DNA from: DASQZT01 sp963728965
GTDB taxonomy: Bacteria; Acidobacteriota; Terriglobia; Bryobacterales; Bryobacteraceae
Reading direction: 5' to 3'
Length of the DNA: 64,000 nucleotides
NCBI GenBank assembly: GCA_963728965.1
Contig: CAVSMH010000012.1
Coordinates: 1,054,001 to 1,118,000, forward strand
Shown piece by piece: positions 40,099-48,218 of this stretch. Every line of letters starts with the position of its first letter. Within the stretch, counting starts at the first letter, position 1. A program made the translations under genes and the position numbers. The notes beneath the pieces are model-generated. The model was given only the letters and a program-made list of their open reading frames with translations, did no database searches and was not told the DNA's origin.

Positions 40099-40844
40099 CC
40101 CATCCTCTCCAACACGAACAGCCGCACAAACCGGTTCAGCCGGACCTCGGCGCGAAGTCCCAGCCCGGCCTCCTCGCCCGCCCGCCGCCACGCCGCCGCC
40201 GGGAAAAAGTGGAGCGCCCCCGGACCGAACGCCAGCCAGTTGGCGCCGTCCCGCACATGCTCCACCACCGCCGCGCGCCCACCCCTCCGCAGCACCCGCG
40301 CCACCTCGCGGAACCACTCCGCCCGCGCCGGCCCCCGCCGCAACTCGTGCGCCACGAACATCACCAGCGCCACGTCCACCGAGCCGTCCGCCAACGGAAG
40401 CGCCCGCCAGTCCGCCGCCGCCGGAACCACCGCGCGAATCCCCCGCCTCCGCGCCGCGCCAATCGAAGGCTCCGTCATCTCCCGCGCATCGTAGATGTCG
40501 AGCGCCGCACCCGTGGCCGAACCGCACACACGCGCCAGCCCCGCACTGGTCTCGTCCAGCCCGGCATGGAAATTCACCCAGCGCCGCCGCGCCTCCGGCA
40601 GGTGAAGCCCTAACCACCCCAGCCCGTACAGCCCCGAGCGGTCATACACGTAATGCGCCGTCACCACCGACGCCGCCAGCCAGAACAGACCCGGCAATGC
40701 CATCGCCACCAGCCCGGCGCGCCACCACCCGCCCAGCCGCGCAGCCGCCACCAGCGCCGCGCCCAGCGCCCCCACCGCCTGCACGTACCGCCCTCGGTTG
40801 AACCGCACCATCTGGCGCACGCCCTGAAATCGGCCCCGCGTCAT
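40095..40844 (-). CDS. Membrane-anchored class I SAM methyltransferase
   Basis: 249 residues from the ATG at 40844. Two N-terminal hydrophobic segments (about 20-60) anchor the protein. The methyltransferase domain follows: ALDIYDAREMTEPSIGAARR at the SAM pocket, LADGSVDVALVMFVAHELR (motif IV-like) and EVARVLRRGGRAAVVEHVRD. The glycine-rich motif I is weak, which is unusual. In the operon it follows a BtaA-like transferase and DUF2071. In betaine-lipid synthesis a SAM N-methyltransferase (BtaB) follows BtaA, so a head-group methylation role is possible. Confidence 0.75.
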   Translation of the reverse strand: MTRGRFQGVRQMVRFNRGRYVQAVGALGAALVAAARLGGWWRAGLVAMALPGLFWLAASVVTAHYVYDRSGLYGLGWLGLHLPEARRRWVNFHAGLDETSAGLARVCGSATGAALDIYDAREMTEPSIGAARRRGIRAVVPAAADWRALPLADGSVDVALVMFVAHELRRGPARAEWFREVARVLRRGGRAAVVEHVRDGANWLAFGPGALHFFPAAAWRRAGEEAGLGLRAEVRLNRFVRLFVLERMG

Positions 40845-41584
40845 GGCCGCCTCCGCACCCCGCGCAGCCACCGGTACCTCACGTCTTTCACCAAAAACGC
40901 GTTCGCCAGCCGCGCCGCCGCCCCCTCGAACGGGGCCCGCTCGAAGAAGCTGTGGCGCGTGACTTCCACCGCCACCGCCCGCGGCTCCCACTGCGAGCGC
41001 ACCCCCCGAATCTGGATGATGGCCCGCGTTTCGGGCTCGTATTCGAAGGTGTATGGAAGCGGGCCGGCGAAACGGCGCGCCTCCCGGAAATTGGTGAAGG
41101 GCGACCCCTCAGGCAACGTCGAAGCCTCCTCCAGCCGCGCATACACTTCCAGGTCGGCTTCCCCCCGCGGCGTCCGGATCGACCACCCCACACCACCCGG
41201 CCGCTGGCTCCGTTCCACCTGGCAAAGCTGGTACCGGTAATGGGTCAGCAGGTTGCCCGCCTGCACCATCCACCGCCGGTCCGTGTCGCTGCGCAGGATC
41301 CGTAAGCCCCGCCGCGATCCGCCGGGGCCCCCCAGCCGCGTGAACAGGCGGTAGCCGCTCAGGAAGAACTCGCCGCCCCACCGGGCGGGCAAAAACGCCG
41401 GCCGCATCGCCTCGGCCTGAACCAGGGCAATCGCTACGAACCCGTACCCTCGCAGCGTGTCGAGCGCCAGCCCCGGCGGCACCAGCGGCCGCAGCGTCTC
41501 CTCCGGAAAGGCGTAGGTCACCGCCAGGCACTCCCGCAGGCACGCGCTCATCGCCAGCGGGTGACGCCGCAGCCAGTGGAGCAT
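40841..41584 (-). CDS. DUF2071 (YqjF-like) protein
   Basis: 247 residues from the ATG at 41584. It has the DUF2071 pattern: WLRRHPLAMSACLRECLAVT, PEETLRPLVPPGLALDTLRG, FVAIALVQAEAMRPAFLPAR and the conserved RRGLRILRSDTDRR. The fold is related to acetoacetate decarboxylase; function is unknown. Both ends overlap neighbours by four bases (ATGA), so it is translated in step with the BtaA-like gene and the methyltransferase. Confidence 0.8.
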   Translation of the reverse strand: MLHWLRRHPLAMSACLRECLAVTYAFPEETLRPLVPPGLALDTLRGYGFVAIALVQAEAMRPAFLPARWGGEFFLSGYRLFTRLGGPGGSRRGLRILRSDTDRRWMVQAGNLLTHYRYQLCQVERSQRPGGVGWSIRTPRGEADLEVYARLEEASTLPEGSPFTNFREARRFAGPLPYTFEYEPETRAIIQIRGVRSQWEPRAVAVEVTRHSFFERAPFEGAAARLANAFLVKDVRYRWLRGVRRRP

Positions 41585-42459
41585 CACTCCAGCTCCCCGC
41601 AGCGCCGCACATCCACGACGCCCCACACCGGCGACCGGTCGCGCGCCGCCAGGTTCGACACCAGGCCCGCCCCGCGCTCCCCGAAACTGCGGCTCACCAC
41701 CATCGCCCCGGGCGTTCCCGCGCCCCGCACCGCCGCGTACAGCCGCCGCCGGTATGCCGCCGAAACGCCGTCCACGATATTCGACAGCGAAAACCCGTCA
41801 AAACACCCGCCGGCACACGATTCCAGGTACGCCGCCGCATCCGCGTGAACGAATCGAATCGTCCGCACCCCCGGCCCCGGCTCCACCCACCGCCCCTGCC
41901 CGAACAGGCTCCCCGCGTAAGGATTGGAGCGGTTCGGATGCGTCGCCCAGCAGCGCCGCAGCCGCGATCGAACCAGCCCGCCGAACCCCGCCGCGAGCGA
42001 ATCCACGAATGGGCCGGCGTAACACCACCGCAGCAACGAAGGCGCCAGCAGCGTGTCCACCGCCACACGCCACCGCCGCGAGTCCAGGTGCCGGTCCCAG
42101 AAATCCACCTGTTCGGCGGGATCTTCCAGTTCGAAAAATGCGCGGCGCGCGCTGCCGCTCCATCCGGCCAGTCCGAGCAGCCGCCGGGCGCCCGCCACCA
42201 GCCGCTCGGCGCGCCCTTCCCGCGCCGCTCCGCCCGCCGCGCGATATCGCGCGTACGCCACCTGCCGCGCATGGATATCTACCGCTGTCACTTCGTGTCC
42301 CGCCGCCGCCAGCACGCGCGCGGTACAGCCCGCCGAGGCGATCGTGAACACCCGGCTCCCCGCCGCGAACGCGTCCAGCTCGATCGCCGGGTCTTCGTAC
42401 ATTCGCCCGAACGGCAGCTCCGCATCGCCCAGAAAGCAGCCGTCGCCCCAGGGCGTCAT
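41584..42459 (-). CDS. DUF3419 / BtaA-like 3-amino-3-carboxypropyl transferase
   Basis: 291 residues from the ATG at 42459, shorter than classical BtaA (about 400). It has GRMYEDPAIELDAF, a SAM-binding segment VFTIASAGCTARVLAAAGHE followed by TAVDIHARQVAYARYRAA, FVDSLAAGFGGLVRSRLRR, and FDGFSLSNIVDGVSAAYRRR. BtaA moves the 3-amino-3-carboxypropyl group of SAM onto diacylglycerol to form a homoserine ether lipid. The acceptor here is unproven. The adjoining methyltransferase would fit the later N-methylations. Confidence 0.68.
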   Translation of the reverse strand: MTPWGDGCFLGDAELPFGRMYEDPAIELDAFAAGSRVFTIASAGCTARVLAAAGHEVTAVDIHARQVAYARYRAAGGAAREGRAERLVAGARRLLGLAGWSGSARRAFFELEDPAEQVDFWDRHLDSRRWRVAVDTLLAPSLLRWCYAGPFVDSLAAGFGGLVRSRLRRCWATHPNRSNPYAGSLFGQGRWVEPGPGVRTIRFVHADAAAYLESCAGGCFDGFSLSNIVDGVSAAYRRRLYAAVRGAGTPGAMVVSRSFGERGAGLVSNLAARDRSPVWGVVDVRRCGELE

Positions 42460-42824
42460 GCATGCACCTCCCCGGCGGCCACCCACGCCAGCACCACCAG
42501 CACCAGGTTCTGAAGCACCATCCCCACGGGGTCCGGGATCAGACGGGCCGCCCACCACAGCCCCCCCGCATTCATCGCCGCCAGCAGCCCCGTCTGCGCC
42601 AGCGCCGCCTCCCGCGCATGCCACCCCGAAAGCACCCACACCGCCATGCCGCACTCCACCGCCCCCAGTCCCCGCAGCGCCGCCCGCGCCTGCCCCGCCG
42701 ATATCCCCGGAACCGCGCCGGCCATCGCCCCCTGCCGCCGCGCCCGCCCCAGCACTTTGCACCACAGCCCCTGGTACACCCACACCATCGCGATCGAAAG
42801 CCGGATCAGCCCCAGCCCGTTCAC
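42456..42824 (-). CDS. DoxX-like small membrane protein
   Basis: 122 residues from a GTG at 42824 preceded by GGAGGAGG. Four helices: LGLIRLSIAMVWVYQGLWCK at the N-terminus, then AVECGMAVWVLSGW, LAAMNAGGLWWAARL and MVLQNLVLVVLAWVAAG. The pattern is that of DoxX-like family proteins, with the KVLG motif after helix 1. First gene of the operon, directly behind the promoter and two palindromes. Confidence 0.7.
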   Translation of the reverse strand: MNGLGLIRLSIAMVWVYQGLWCKVLGRARRQGAMAGAVPGISAGQARAALRGLGAVECGMAVWVLSGWHAREAALAQTGLLAAMNAGGLWWAARLIPDPVGMVLQNLVLVVLAWVAAGEVHA

Positions 42825-42858
42825 GCCTCCTCCTCCCCGCGCCGCCCCCCGGCACGTT

Positions 42859-42874
42859 ATTGAACGTGTTCAAT
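42859..42874. promoter_or_regulatory. Palindromic operator ATTGAACGTGTTCAAT (proximal)
   Basis: A perfect 7+7 dyad with a GT centre, just downstream of the predicted -10 on minus and so over the start point. The same 14-bp core occurs at 42915-42928. Dyads of this form suit TetR-type repressors. Confidence 0.65.
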
Positions 42875-42877
42875 TCC

Positions 42878-42906
42878 AGCATAGGCGCGGCTCTCCCTCG
42901 CGTCAA
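42878..42906 (-). promoter_or_regulatory. Predicted sigma-70 promoter of the BtaA-like operon
   Basis: On minus, TTGACG (42906-42901) and TATGCT (42883-42878) are separated by 17 bases, close to consensus. It is flanked on both sides by the identical palindromes. The start of transcription would fall within the proximal operator. Confidence 0.6.
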
Positions 42907-42914
42907 GTTAAATT

Positions 42915-42928
42915 TTGAACGTGTTCAA
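42915..42928. promoter_or_regulatory. Palindromic operator TTGAACGTGTTCAA (distal)
   Basis: Same 14-bp core as at 42860-42873, 55 bp away centre to centre and just upstream of the -35. Paired sites on both sides of a promoter suggest cooperative repression. No regulator gene is adjacent. Confidence 0.65.
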
Positions 42929-42947
42929 TGCGCCCCGCCCGGGCGCC

Positions 42948-44030
42948 CTATTTGCTCGCCGACGATGCCGGAATCGGTACGCCTTCCGGGTAGTACCCGT
43001 TACGCGCCCGGATCTTCACGTTCGGCAGGTCCGGTATCTCCACCCGGATCCGCCGGAACGTCTTCGGCTTTGTCTCCGGATCGTTGTCCGGTATGTAGCG
43101 CAGCACGTACTGCGTCGTAATCTCGCCCGAAACCCCCGCCACCGAATTGATGATCCCCCGCGAGATCTCCGCCGCGTACGAACCCGTTCCCACCGTCAGC
43201 GCGAAATTCCCCGCGTCTTGCGGATTCGAAAGATAGCCCGAGACGTCCTTGTACAGGTTGTTCAGCGGATACTCCACGTGCCCCCCCGTCTCGTTGGCCA
43301 GTTTCTCCAGCACCGACTGGTCTTCGTTGGCGAAACCAAACGCCTGCGTGCTGATGGCGTAGATCGTCACCAGGTTGCGCTGCGCCAGCTCCAAAACCTC
43401 TTCCAGCGTCTTCTTGCTCGCGCTGTCGTGCCCGTCGCCGATCACGATGATGATGCGCCTCGGCTCGTACGGCTCCCCCTTGATCAGGCTCCGGTCCGTG
43501 CACGCCTTGTAGATCGCATCGTACAGCGCCGCCCCGCCGCCCGGCTTCATCTTGCGAATCCGGTCCGCCAGCTTGTCCGCGTCGTCGGTCGTGTTCACCG
43601 CCAGCTCCGCTTCGTTTGAATACGAAATCAGGTACCCCGAAAACCGCGGGTCCCCCGGCAGCAGGTTCCACACCAGCTCCAGCATGGCATCCTGGTACGT
43701 CTTCCAGTGGATCTTGCTGGCGTTGCTCAAATCCACCAGGAATCCCACCACGATCGGCTGCTTCTGCTCATGGCTGAAAAACCGGATCCGCTGCTGCTTG
43801 CCCTCGTCCAGCACCCGGAAATCGGCCGCCTTCAGGTTGGAGACGAACTTACCTTTTTCGTCGGTCACCGTCACCGGCACGATGACCTCCGTGGCTTGGG
43901 CGCCGAACTTCGGCAGCGGCTGTTCCGCCGCGGGCGCCTGCTGAGGGGGCTGCGGCTGCTGCGCCTGCGAAACCGCCGACACGCACAGCAGAAAACCGGA
44001 CAGAACGGCACCAACCGATACTCGAGACAT
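42948..44030 (-). CDS. Acidobacterial-type secreted VWFA-domain protein
   Basis: 360 residues. The signal peptide ends near SAVSQAQQ. A beta domain (about 45-90: VIVPVTVTDEKGKFVSNLKA, FRVLDEGK) is followed by a von Willebrand A domain (about 92-270) with MIDAS-type DLSNAS and IIVIGDGHDSASKKTLEE. The C-terminal strand-rich tail ends in KIRARNGYYPEG, a hallmark of this acidobacterial family. Probably an extracytoplasmic adhesion or interaction protein; function unknown. Confidence 0.85.
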   Translation of the reverse strand: MSRVSVGAVLSGFLLCVSAVSQAQQPQPPQQAPAAEQPLPKFGAQATEVIVPVTVTDEKGKFVSNLKAADFRVLDEGKQQRIRFFSHEQKQPIVVGFLVDLSNASKIHWKTYQDAMLELVWNLLPGDPRFSGYLISYSNEAELAVNTTDDADKLADRIRKMKPGGGAALYDAIYKACTDRSLIKGEPYEPRRIIIVIGDGHDSASKKTLEEVLELAQRNLVTIYAISTQAFGFANEDQSVLEKLANETGGHVEYPLNNLYKDVSGYLSNPQDAGNFALTVGTGSYAAEISRGIINSVAGVSGEITTQYVLRYIPDNDPETKPKTFRRIRVEIPDLPNVKIRARNGYYPEGVPIPASSASK

Positions 44031-44070
44031 TCAGGACACCTGCTTTGGCCACCATTTTACCCCGAAACCG

Positions 44071-45153
44071 TCAGTCCTTAGCCGCCACCAAGTCCATGGC
44101 GAATCCCGAGTCCATCGCCGGCAGCCCCTCGAAAACCAGCATCGCGCCCGCCGGCGGGTGTTCCTGGTTGAAAAAGTCGCCGCGGATCTTGCGCACCTGG
44201 TTTGCAATCCCGGCCGCCAGCGGATAGTAGTGCACGTAGGCCACGTCGCTGAACGTTACCCCCGCCGGCTCCAGCCCCTTCCGCAGCCGCTCGAATGCCA
44301 GCCGCGAGTCCTTCTCTTCATAGCCGTAGGAACTCTGCGTTCCGGTCAGCACCACGTTGGGCGCCCCCACCCGCGCGAACATCGAAACCCCGTCCTCCGC
44401 CTTGCCGAACCCCAGCCTCGGCGTGTTGCCCCGCGCCCGCGCCACCGCCTCACAGGCAGCCAGCGCCTGCGGGGGCGCGCGCTGCGTCTGCACGTAGTTC
44501 CGGGCGGCGCGCGGATACTCCGCGTCCACCGCCTGCCGGATCGTGACCAGGTTTTCGAGCGAGCTGAAAAAACAGGTCACCCGCACCACGTCCGCCGGCT
44601 CCGAACCCGCTGCCTGAATCGCCTGCCGCAGCGAGGCCGCCGCTTTGCCGGCCAGCGGAGCCACCGGGGCCAGCGGGTTCTCCGAGGTAGCCGCCTGCGG
44701 CGAAACAAATACCAGCCCCGCCGGGTTCACTTCTTTCTTCCCGAACGCGATCGCCTCCAGCACCACCTGCGCCCCCGCCACCGTCAGCGCCCCCGTCCGC
44801 ACCACGCTCAGCACCGGCAGCGGCTTGTGCCGGTCCGTGAACACTTCGCTCACCAGGTCGCGCACCCGCCGCAGATCGCCCGAACCCGCCACGAACGCCC
44901 GCAGCTTCAGAATCGTGTTCCGCCCTGCCGACCGGGAAAGCGCCTTCAACGCGTCCCGCACCTGCTGCGACAGCAGTCCCTTCGCCGATAGCGGTGTCAC
45001 GTGGAACGTCAGCCGGCGCGTTTCCCCGGTAATCCACGTCGGCAGTTCCTTCGGAATCTCCAGGGTCTGGGTCTCCTCTTCTTTCTTCTTCTTTTGGGCG
45101 GGCGCCAGGATCACCAGGCTAAGAACCAGCGCCATGAGAGGGACGGCTCGCAT
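44071..45153 (-). CDS. Secreted protein with two RidA/YjgF-like domains
   Basis: 360 residues from the ATG at 45153; the longer frame is antisense to the MocR and pdxS genes. It has a signal peptide (MALVLSLVILAPAQ) then a Lys/Glu-rich stretch. Two RidA-type trimer-forming units follow: one with EVNPAGLVFVSPQA and EPADVVRVTCFFSSLENL, the second with PNVVLTGTQSSYGYEEKDS and VTFSDVAYVHYYPL. RidA hydrolyses reactive imines made by PLP enzymes. It diverges from the PLP regulator and synthesis genes, but its export makes a direct cytosolic role unlikely. Confidence 0.75.
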   Translation of the reverse strand: MRAVPLMALVLSLVILAPAQKKKKEEETQTLEIPKELPTWITGETRRLTFHVTPLSAKGLLSQQVRDALKALSRSAGRNTILKLRAFVAGSGDLRRVRDLVSEVFTDRHKPLPVLSVVRTGALTVAGAQVVLEAIAFGKKEVNPAGLVFVSPQAATSENPLAPVAPLAGKAAASLRQAIQAAGSEPADVVRVTCFFSSLENLVTIRQAVDAEYPRAARNYVQTQRAPPQALAACEAVARARGNTPRLGFGKAEDGVSMFARVGAPNVVLTGTQSSYGYEEKDSRLAFERLRKGLEPAGVTFSDVAYVHYYPLAAGIANQVRKIRGDFFNQEHPPAGAMLVFEGLPAMDSGFAMDLVAAKD

Positions 45154-45214
45154 AGGCTCTCTCGCGAATTTAGCACATGACGCAGCCGTCCATCCCGCGC
45201 CCCCACACCCGCGG

Positions 45215-45228
45215 CTGGTTCTGGCCAG
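45215..45228. promoter_or_regulatory. Candidate MocR/PdxR binding dyad CTGGTTCTGGCCAG
   Basis: An imperfect dyad with CTGG/CCAG arms, 25 bp before the regulator ATG and between it and the divergent RidA-like gene. Regulators of this class usually bind near their own start. Its role is inferred from position only. Confidence 0.3.
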
Positions 45229-45252
45229 TCCAATGTGGTATGGTATGGCTGA

Positions 45253-46728
45253 ATGGACTTGCGGCCAACGCTCAATCACGATTCGCAGGTTCCCCTCTAT
45301 CGCCAGCTCTTCGAGCAGATTGCCGCCAAAATCCGCGCCGGCGACCTCGGCCGCGGCGAACGTCTCCCCGCCACCCGCGAATTGGCTGGCCTGCTTGGAT
45401 TGAATCGGACCACCGTTTCCGCTGCCTATGAAATGTTGGAGGCCGATGGCCTCATCGCCGGACAGGTGGGCCGCGGCAGCTTCGTCACCGGCGCAGCCGA
45501 ACCCCCCGCCGGCCTCAACTGGCAGTCGCTGCTCGAACGTACCCAGCCCGCCGCCCATGCCCCCTCCTCCTCGGGTCTCGCCCGCGAAACCATCAGCTTC
45601 GTCATGTCCCGCCCCTCCCACGCGCTCTTCCCGCTCGACGATTTCCGCGCCAGTTGCGCCGCCGTCCTGGCCCGCGAAGACCTCGCCGAAATCCTTCAGT
45701 TGGGCTCGCCGAGCGGGTATGAGCCGCTCCGCCGCTACCTCCTCGACGATGCCCGCCGCCAGGGATTGGCCACCTCCGGCGACGACCTCGTCATTACCAA
45801 CGGCTGCCAGCAGGCGCTCGACCTCATCGGCCGCGTCCTGCTCCACCCCGGCGACTCCGTGGCCGTCGAAGACCCCGTCTATACCGGCCTCCGCAATCTC
45901 CTCACCGGCATGGGCGCCCGCCTCATCGGAATTCCCGTCGGTCCCGATGGGCTCGAACTCGACTACCTTCACCGCGTGCTCCACCGCGACCGGCCCCGCT
46001 TCCTCGTCGTCACCTCCAATTTTCAGAACCCTACCGGCGCCACCCTCCCCCTCGCCGCCCGCCGCGAGCTGATCGAGACCGCCCGCGCCGCCGGTGTCCC
46101 CATCCTCGAAAACGATGCCTATGGCGATCTCCGCTATTCCGGCGACCCCCTCCCCGCCCTCAAGCAGTTGGACCAGGGCGGCGGCACCGTCCTCCTGCGC
46201 AGCTTCTCCAAGGTCAGCTTTCCCGGCTTGCGCGTGGGTTGGGCGCTCGGTCCCAGGCCCCTCATCGACCGCCTCCGCCAGGCCAAGGAGACCGCCGACC
46301 TCCATACCGATCAGCTCTCCCAGGCCGTGCTCCTGGATTTCGCCGTTTCCAGCCGCCTGGAGGCCCATCGCGCCCGCGTCTTGAAAGCCGGCGCCGAACG
46401 CCTCGACGCTACCCTCGACGCCTGCCGCCGCTGGCTCCCTCCCGGCACCCGCTGGACCCGTCCCCAAGGCGGCATGAACGTCTGGGTGCGGCTCCCCGAA
46501 CCCCTCGATGCCGCCGAACTCCTGCCCCGCGCCCAGCAGGCAGGCGTGGCCTACCTCCCCGGCCGTTATTTCGCCGTCTCCCGCCAGGAGCCCGGCGCCC
46601 TCCGCTTGAGTTTTGCGGGCCTCCCCCCGGACCGGATCCGCGACGGGCTCGCCCTGTTGGGCCGCCTTTTTGCCGGCGAACTCGAGGCCGCCTTCCGCAG
46701 CTTCGAACCCTCCCCGGCCGTGGTGTAA
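45253..46728 (+). CDS. pdxR: MocR-family regulator, PdxR type
   Basis: 491 residues. The GntR-type winged helix (about 15-75: VPLYRQLFEQIAAKIRAGDL, RLPATRELAGLLGLNRTTVS) is linked to a class I aminotransferase-like domain (about 130-480) with VEDPVYTGLRNLL, YLPGRYFAV and RSFSKVSFPGLRVGWAL holding the PLP lysine. PdxR proteins sense PLP and activate pdxST. pdxS starts 21 bases after its stop, which strongly supports this role. Confidence 0.9.
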   Translation: MDLRPTLNHDSQVPLYRQLFEQIAAKIRAGDLGRGERLPATRELAGLLGLNRTTVSAAYEMLEADGLIAGQVGRGSFVTGAAEPPAGLNWQSLLERTQPAAHAPSSSGLARETISFVMSRPSHALFPLDDFRASCAAVLAREDLAEILQLGSPSGYEPLRRYLLDDARRQGLATSGDDLVITNGCQQALDLIGRVLLHPGDSVAVEDPVYTGLRNLLTGMGARLIGIPVGPDGLELDYLHRVLHRDRPRFLVVTSNFQNPTGATLPLAARRELIETARAAGVPILENDAYGDLRYSGDPLPALKQLDQGGGTVLLRSFSKVSFPGLRVGWALGPRPLIDRLRQAKETADLHTDQLSQAVLLDFAVSSRLEAHRARVLKAGAERLDATLDACRRWLPPGTRWTRPQGGMNVWVRLPEPLDAAELLPRAQQAGVAYLPGRYFAVSRQEPGALRLSFAGLPPDRIRDGLALLGRLFAGELEAAFRSFEPSPAVV

Positions 46729-46749
46729 ATAAAACGTTGGAGAACTTCT

Positions 46750-47640
46750 ATGTTTGAATTCACGAGCGAACAGTTTCGAGTCAAAGTGGGCCTGGCGGAA
46801 ATGCTGAAGGGCGGCGTCATCATGGACGTCACCAATGCCGCCCAGGCCAAAATCGCCGAGGACGCCGGCGCCTCCGCCGTCATGGCCCTCGAACGGGTGC
46901 CCGCCGACATCCGCAAGGAAGGCGGCGTGGCCCGCATGGCCAGCATCGCCAAAATCGAAGAGATCATGCAGACCGTTACCATTCCGGTCATGGCCAAAGC
47001 CCGCATCGGTCACTTCATGGAAGCCCGCATCCTCGAAGCCCTCGGCGTGGATTACATCGATGAGAGCGAAGTCCTCACCCCCGCCGACGAAGTCCACCAC
47101 ATCTCGAAAAACGAGTTCCGCGTCCCCTTCGTGTGCGGCGCCCGCAATCTCGGCGAAGCCCTCCGCCGCGTTGCCGAAGGCGCTGCCATGATCCGCACCA
47201 AAGGCGAGGCCGGCTCGGGCAATATCGTCGAAGCCGTGCGCCACATCCGCACCATCGTCAAGGAGATCAAGCAGCTCACCGTCCTCGGAACCGAAGAGCT
47301 GGTGCACGAGTCCAAAAATCTGCAGGCGCCCCTCGAGCTGGTCGAGTGGGTGGCCAAGAACGGCAGGCTCCCGGTGCCTAATTTCTCCGCCGGCGGCATT
47401 GCCACCCCCGCCGATGCCGCCCTCGTCATGCAGCTCGGCGCCGAAGCCGTCTTTGTCGGCTCCGGCATCTTCAAGTCGTCCGACCCCGCCGCCCGCGCCA
47501 AGGCCATCGTTCAGGCCGCCAAGAACTTCGACAACCCCGGCAAGCTGCTCGATGCCAGCCGCGCCCTCGGAGACGCCATGCCCGGGCTCGATATCGCCCG
47601 GTTGCCCGAGTCCGAACTGTTGCAGACCCGGGGCTGGTGA
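46750..47640 (+). CDS. pdxS: Pyridoxal 5'-phosphate synthase lyase subunit PdxS
   Basis: 296 residues. A (beta/alpha)8 barrel with the highly conserved GGVIMDVTNAAQAKIAEDAG, MALERVPADIRKEGGVARM, VMAKARIGHFMEARILE (catalytic Lys), TKGEAGSGNIVEAVRH and NFSAGGIATPADAALVMQLG. It condenses ribose 5-phosphate, glyceraldehyde 3-phosphate and ammonia into PLP in a 12+12 complex with PdxT. It is preceded by pdxR and overlaps pdxT by one base. Confidence 0.98.
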   Translation: MFEFTSEQFRVKVGLAEMLKGGVIMDVTNAAQAKIAEDAGASAVMALERVPADIRKEGGVARMASIAKIEEIMQTVTIPVMAKARIGHFMEARILEALGVDYIDESEVLTPADEVHHISKNEFRVPFVCGARNLGEALRRVAEGAAMIRTKGEAGSGNIVEAVRHIRTIVKEIKQLTVLGTEELVHESKNLQAPLELVEWVAKNGRLPVPNFSAGGIATPADAALVMQLGAEAVFVGSGIFKSSDPAARAKAIVQAAKNFDNPGKLLDASRALGDAMPGLDIARLPESELLQTRGW

Positions 47641-48218
47641 TGAAGAAGGTTGGTGTGCTCGCTTTGCAGGGCGATTTCGCGGCCCACGCCGCCGCCCTCG
47701 AGCGCGCCGGCGCCGCGCCGCTCTTCGTCCGCGATCCCGAACAACTCGACGATCTCCACGGCCTCGTCATTCCCGGCGGCGAGAGCACCACCATGCTGAA
47801 GCTGCTCGCCTTCGAAGGCTGGATGGATCGCCTCGCCGCCTTCGGCCGCTCCCGCCCCATCTTCGGCACCTGCGCCGGCGCCATCCTCATGGCGGACCAG
47901 GTCTCCCGCCCGGCGCAGCAAAGCCTCGCCCTCATGGATATCGCCGTCGAACGCAACGCCTACGGCCGCCAGCTCGATAGCCGCGTGGCCGAACTCGACC
48001 CCGAACCCGAATTTCAGACCCGTACCGCTCCCGGCCCGCTCGAAGCCGTCTTCATCCGCGCCCCCATCATCCGCCGCGTCGGCGCAAACGCCACCGTCCT
48101 GGCCCGTTACCACGACGATCCCGTGCTGGTCGAACAAGGCCGCCACATGGTGGCCACCTTTCATCCCGAACTCACGGGCGACCCGCGGGTGCACAAGCTG
48201 TTTCTGGAGAAATTGTGA
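47640..48218 (+). CDS. pdxT: Pyridoxal 5'-phosphate synthase glutaminase subunit PdxT
   Basis: 192 residues from the ATG at 47640 (TGATG overlap with pdxS). Class I glutamine amidotransferase: VIPGGESTTMLKLL, nucleophile in FGTCAGAILMAD, and the His of TFHPELTGDPRV. It supplies ammonia to PdxS. GTGA overlap with the following phosphatase gene shows a coupled operon. Confidence 0.97.
   Translation: MKKVGVLALQGDFAAHAAALERAGAAPLFVRDPEQLDDLHGLVIPGGESTTMLKLLAFEGWMDRLAAFGRSRPIFGTCAGAILMADQVSRPAQQSLALMDIAVERNAYGRQLDSRVAELDPEPEFQTRTAPGPLEAVFIRAPIIRRVGANATVLARYHDDPVLVEQGRHMVATFHPELTGDPRVHKLFLEKL

Noticed and set aside
45154..47307. Long N-terminal extension of the RidA-like frame
   Set aside because: It is antisense to pdxR and pdxS; the signal peptide at 45153 defines the real start.
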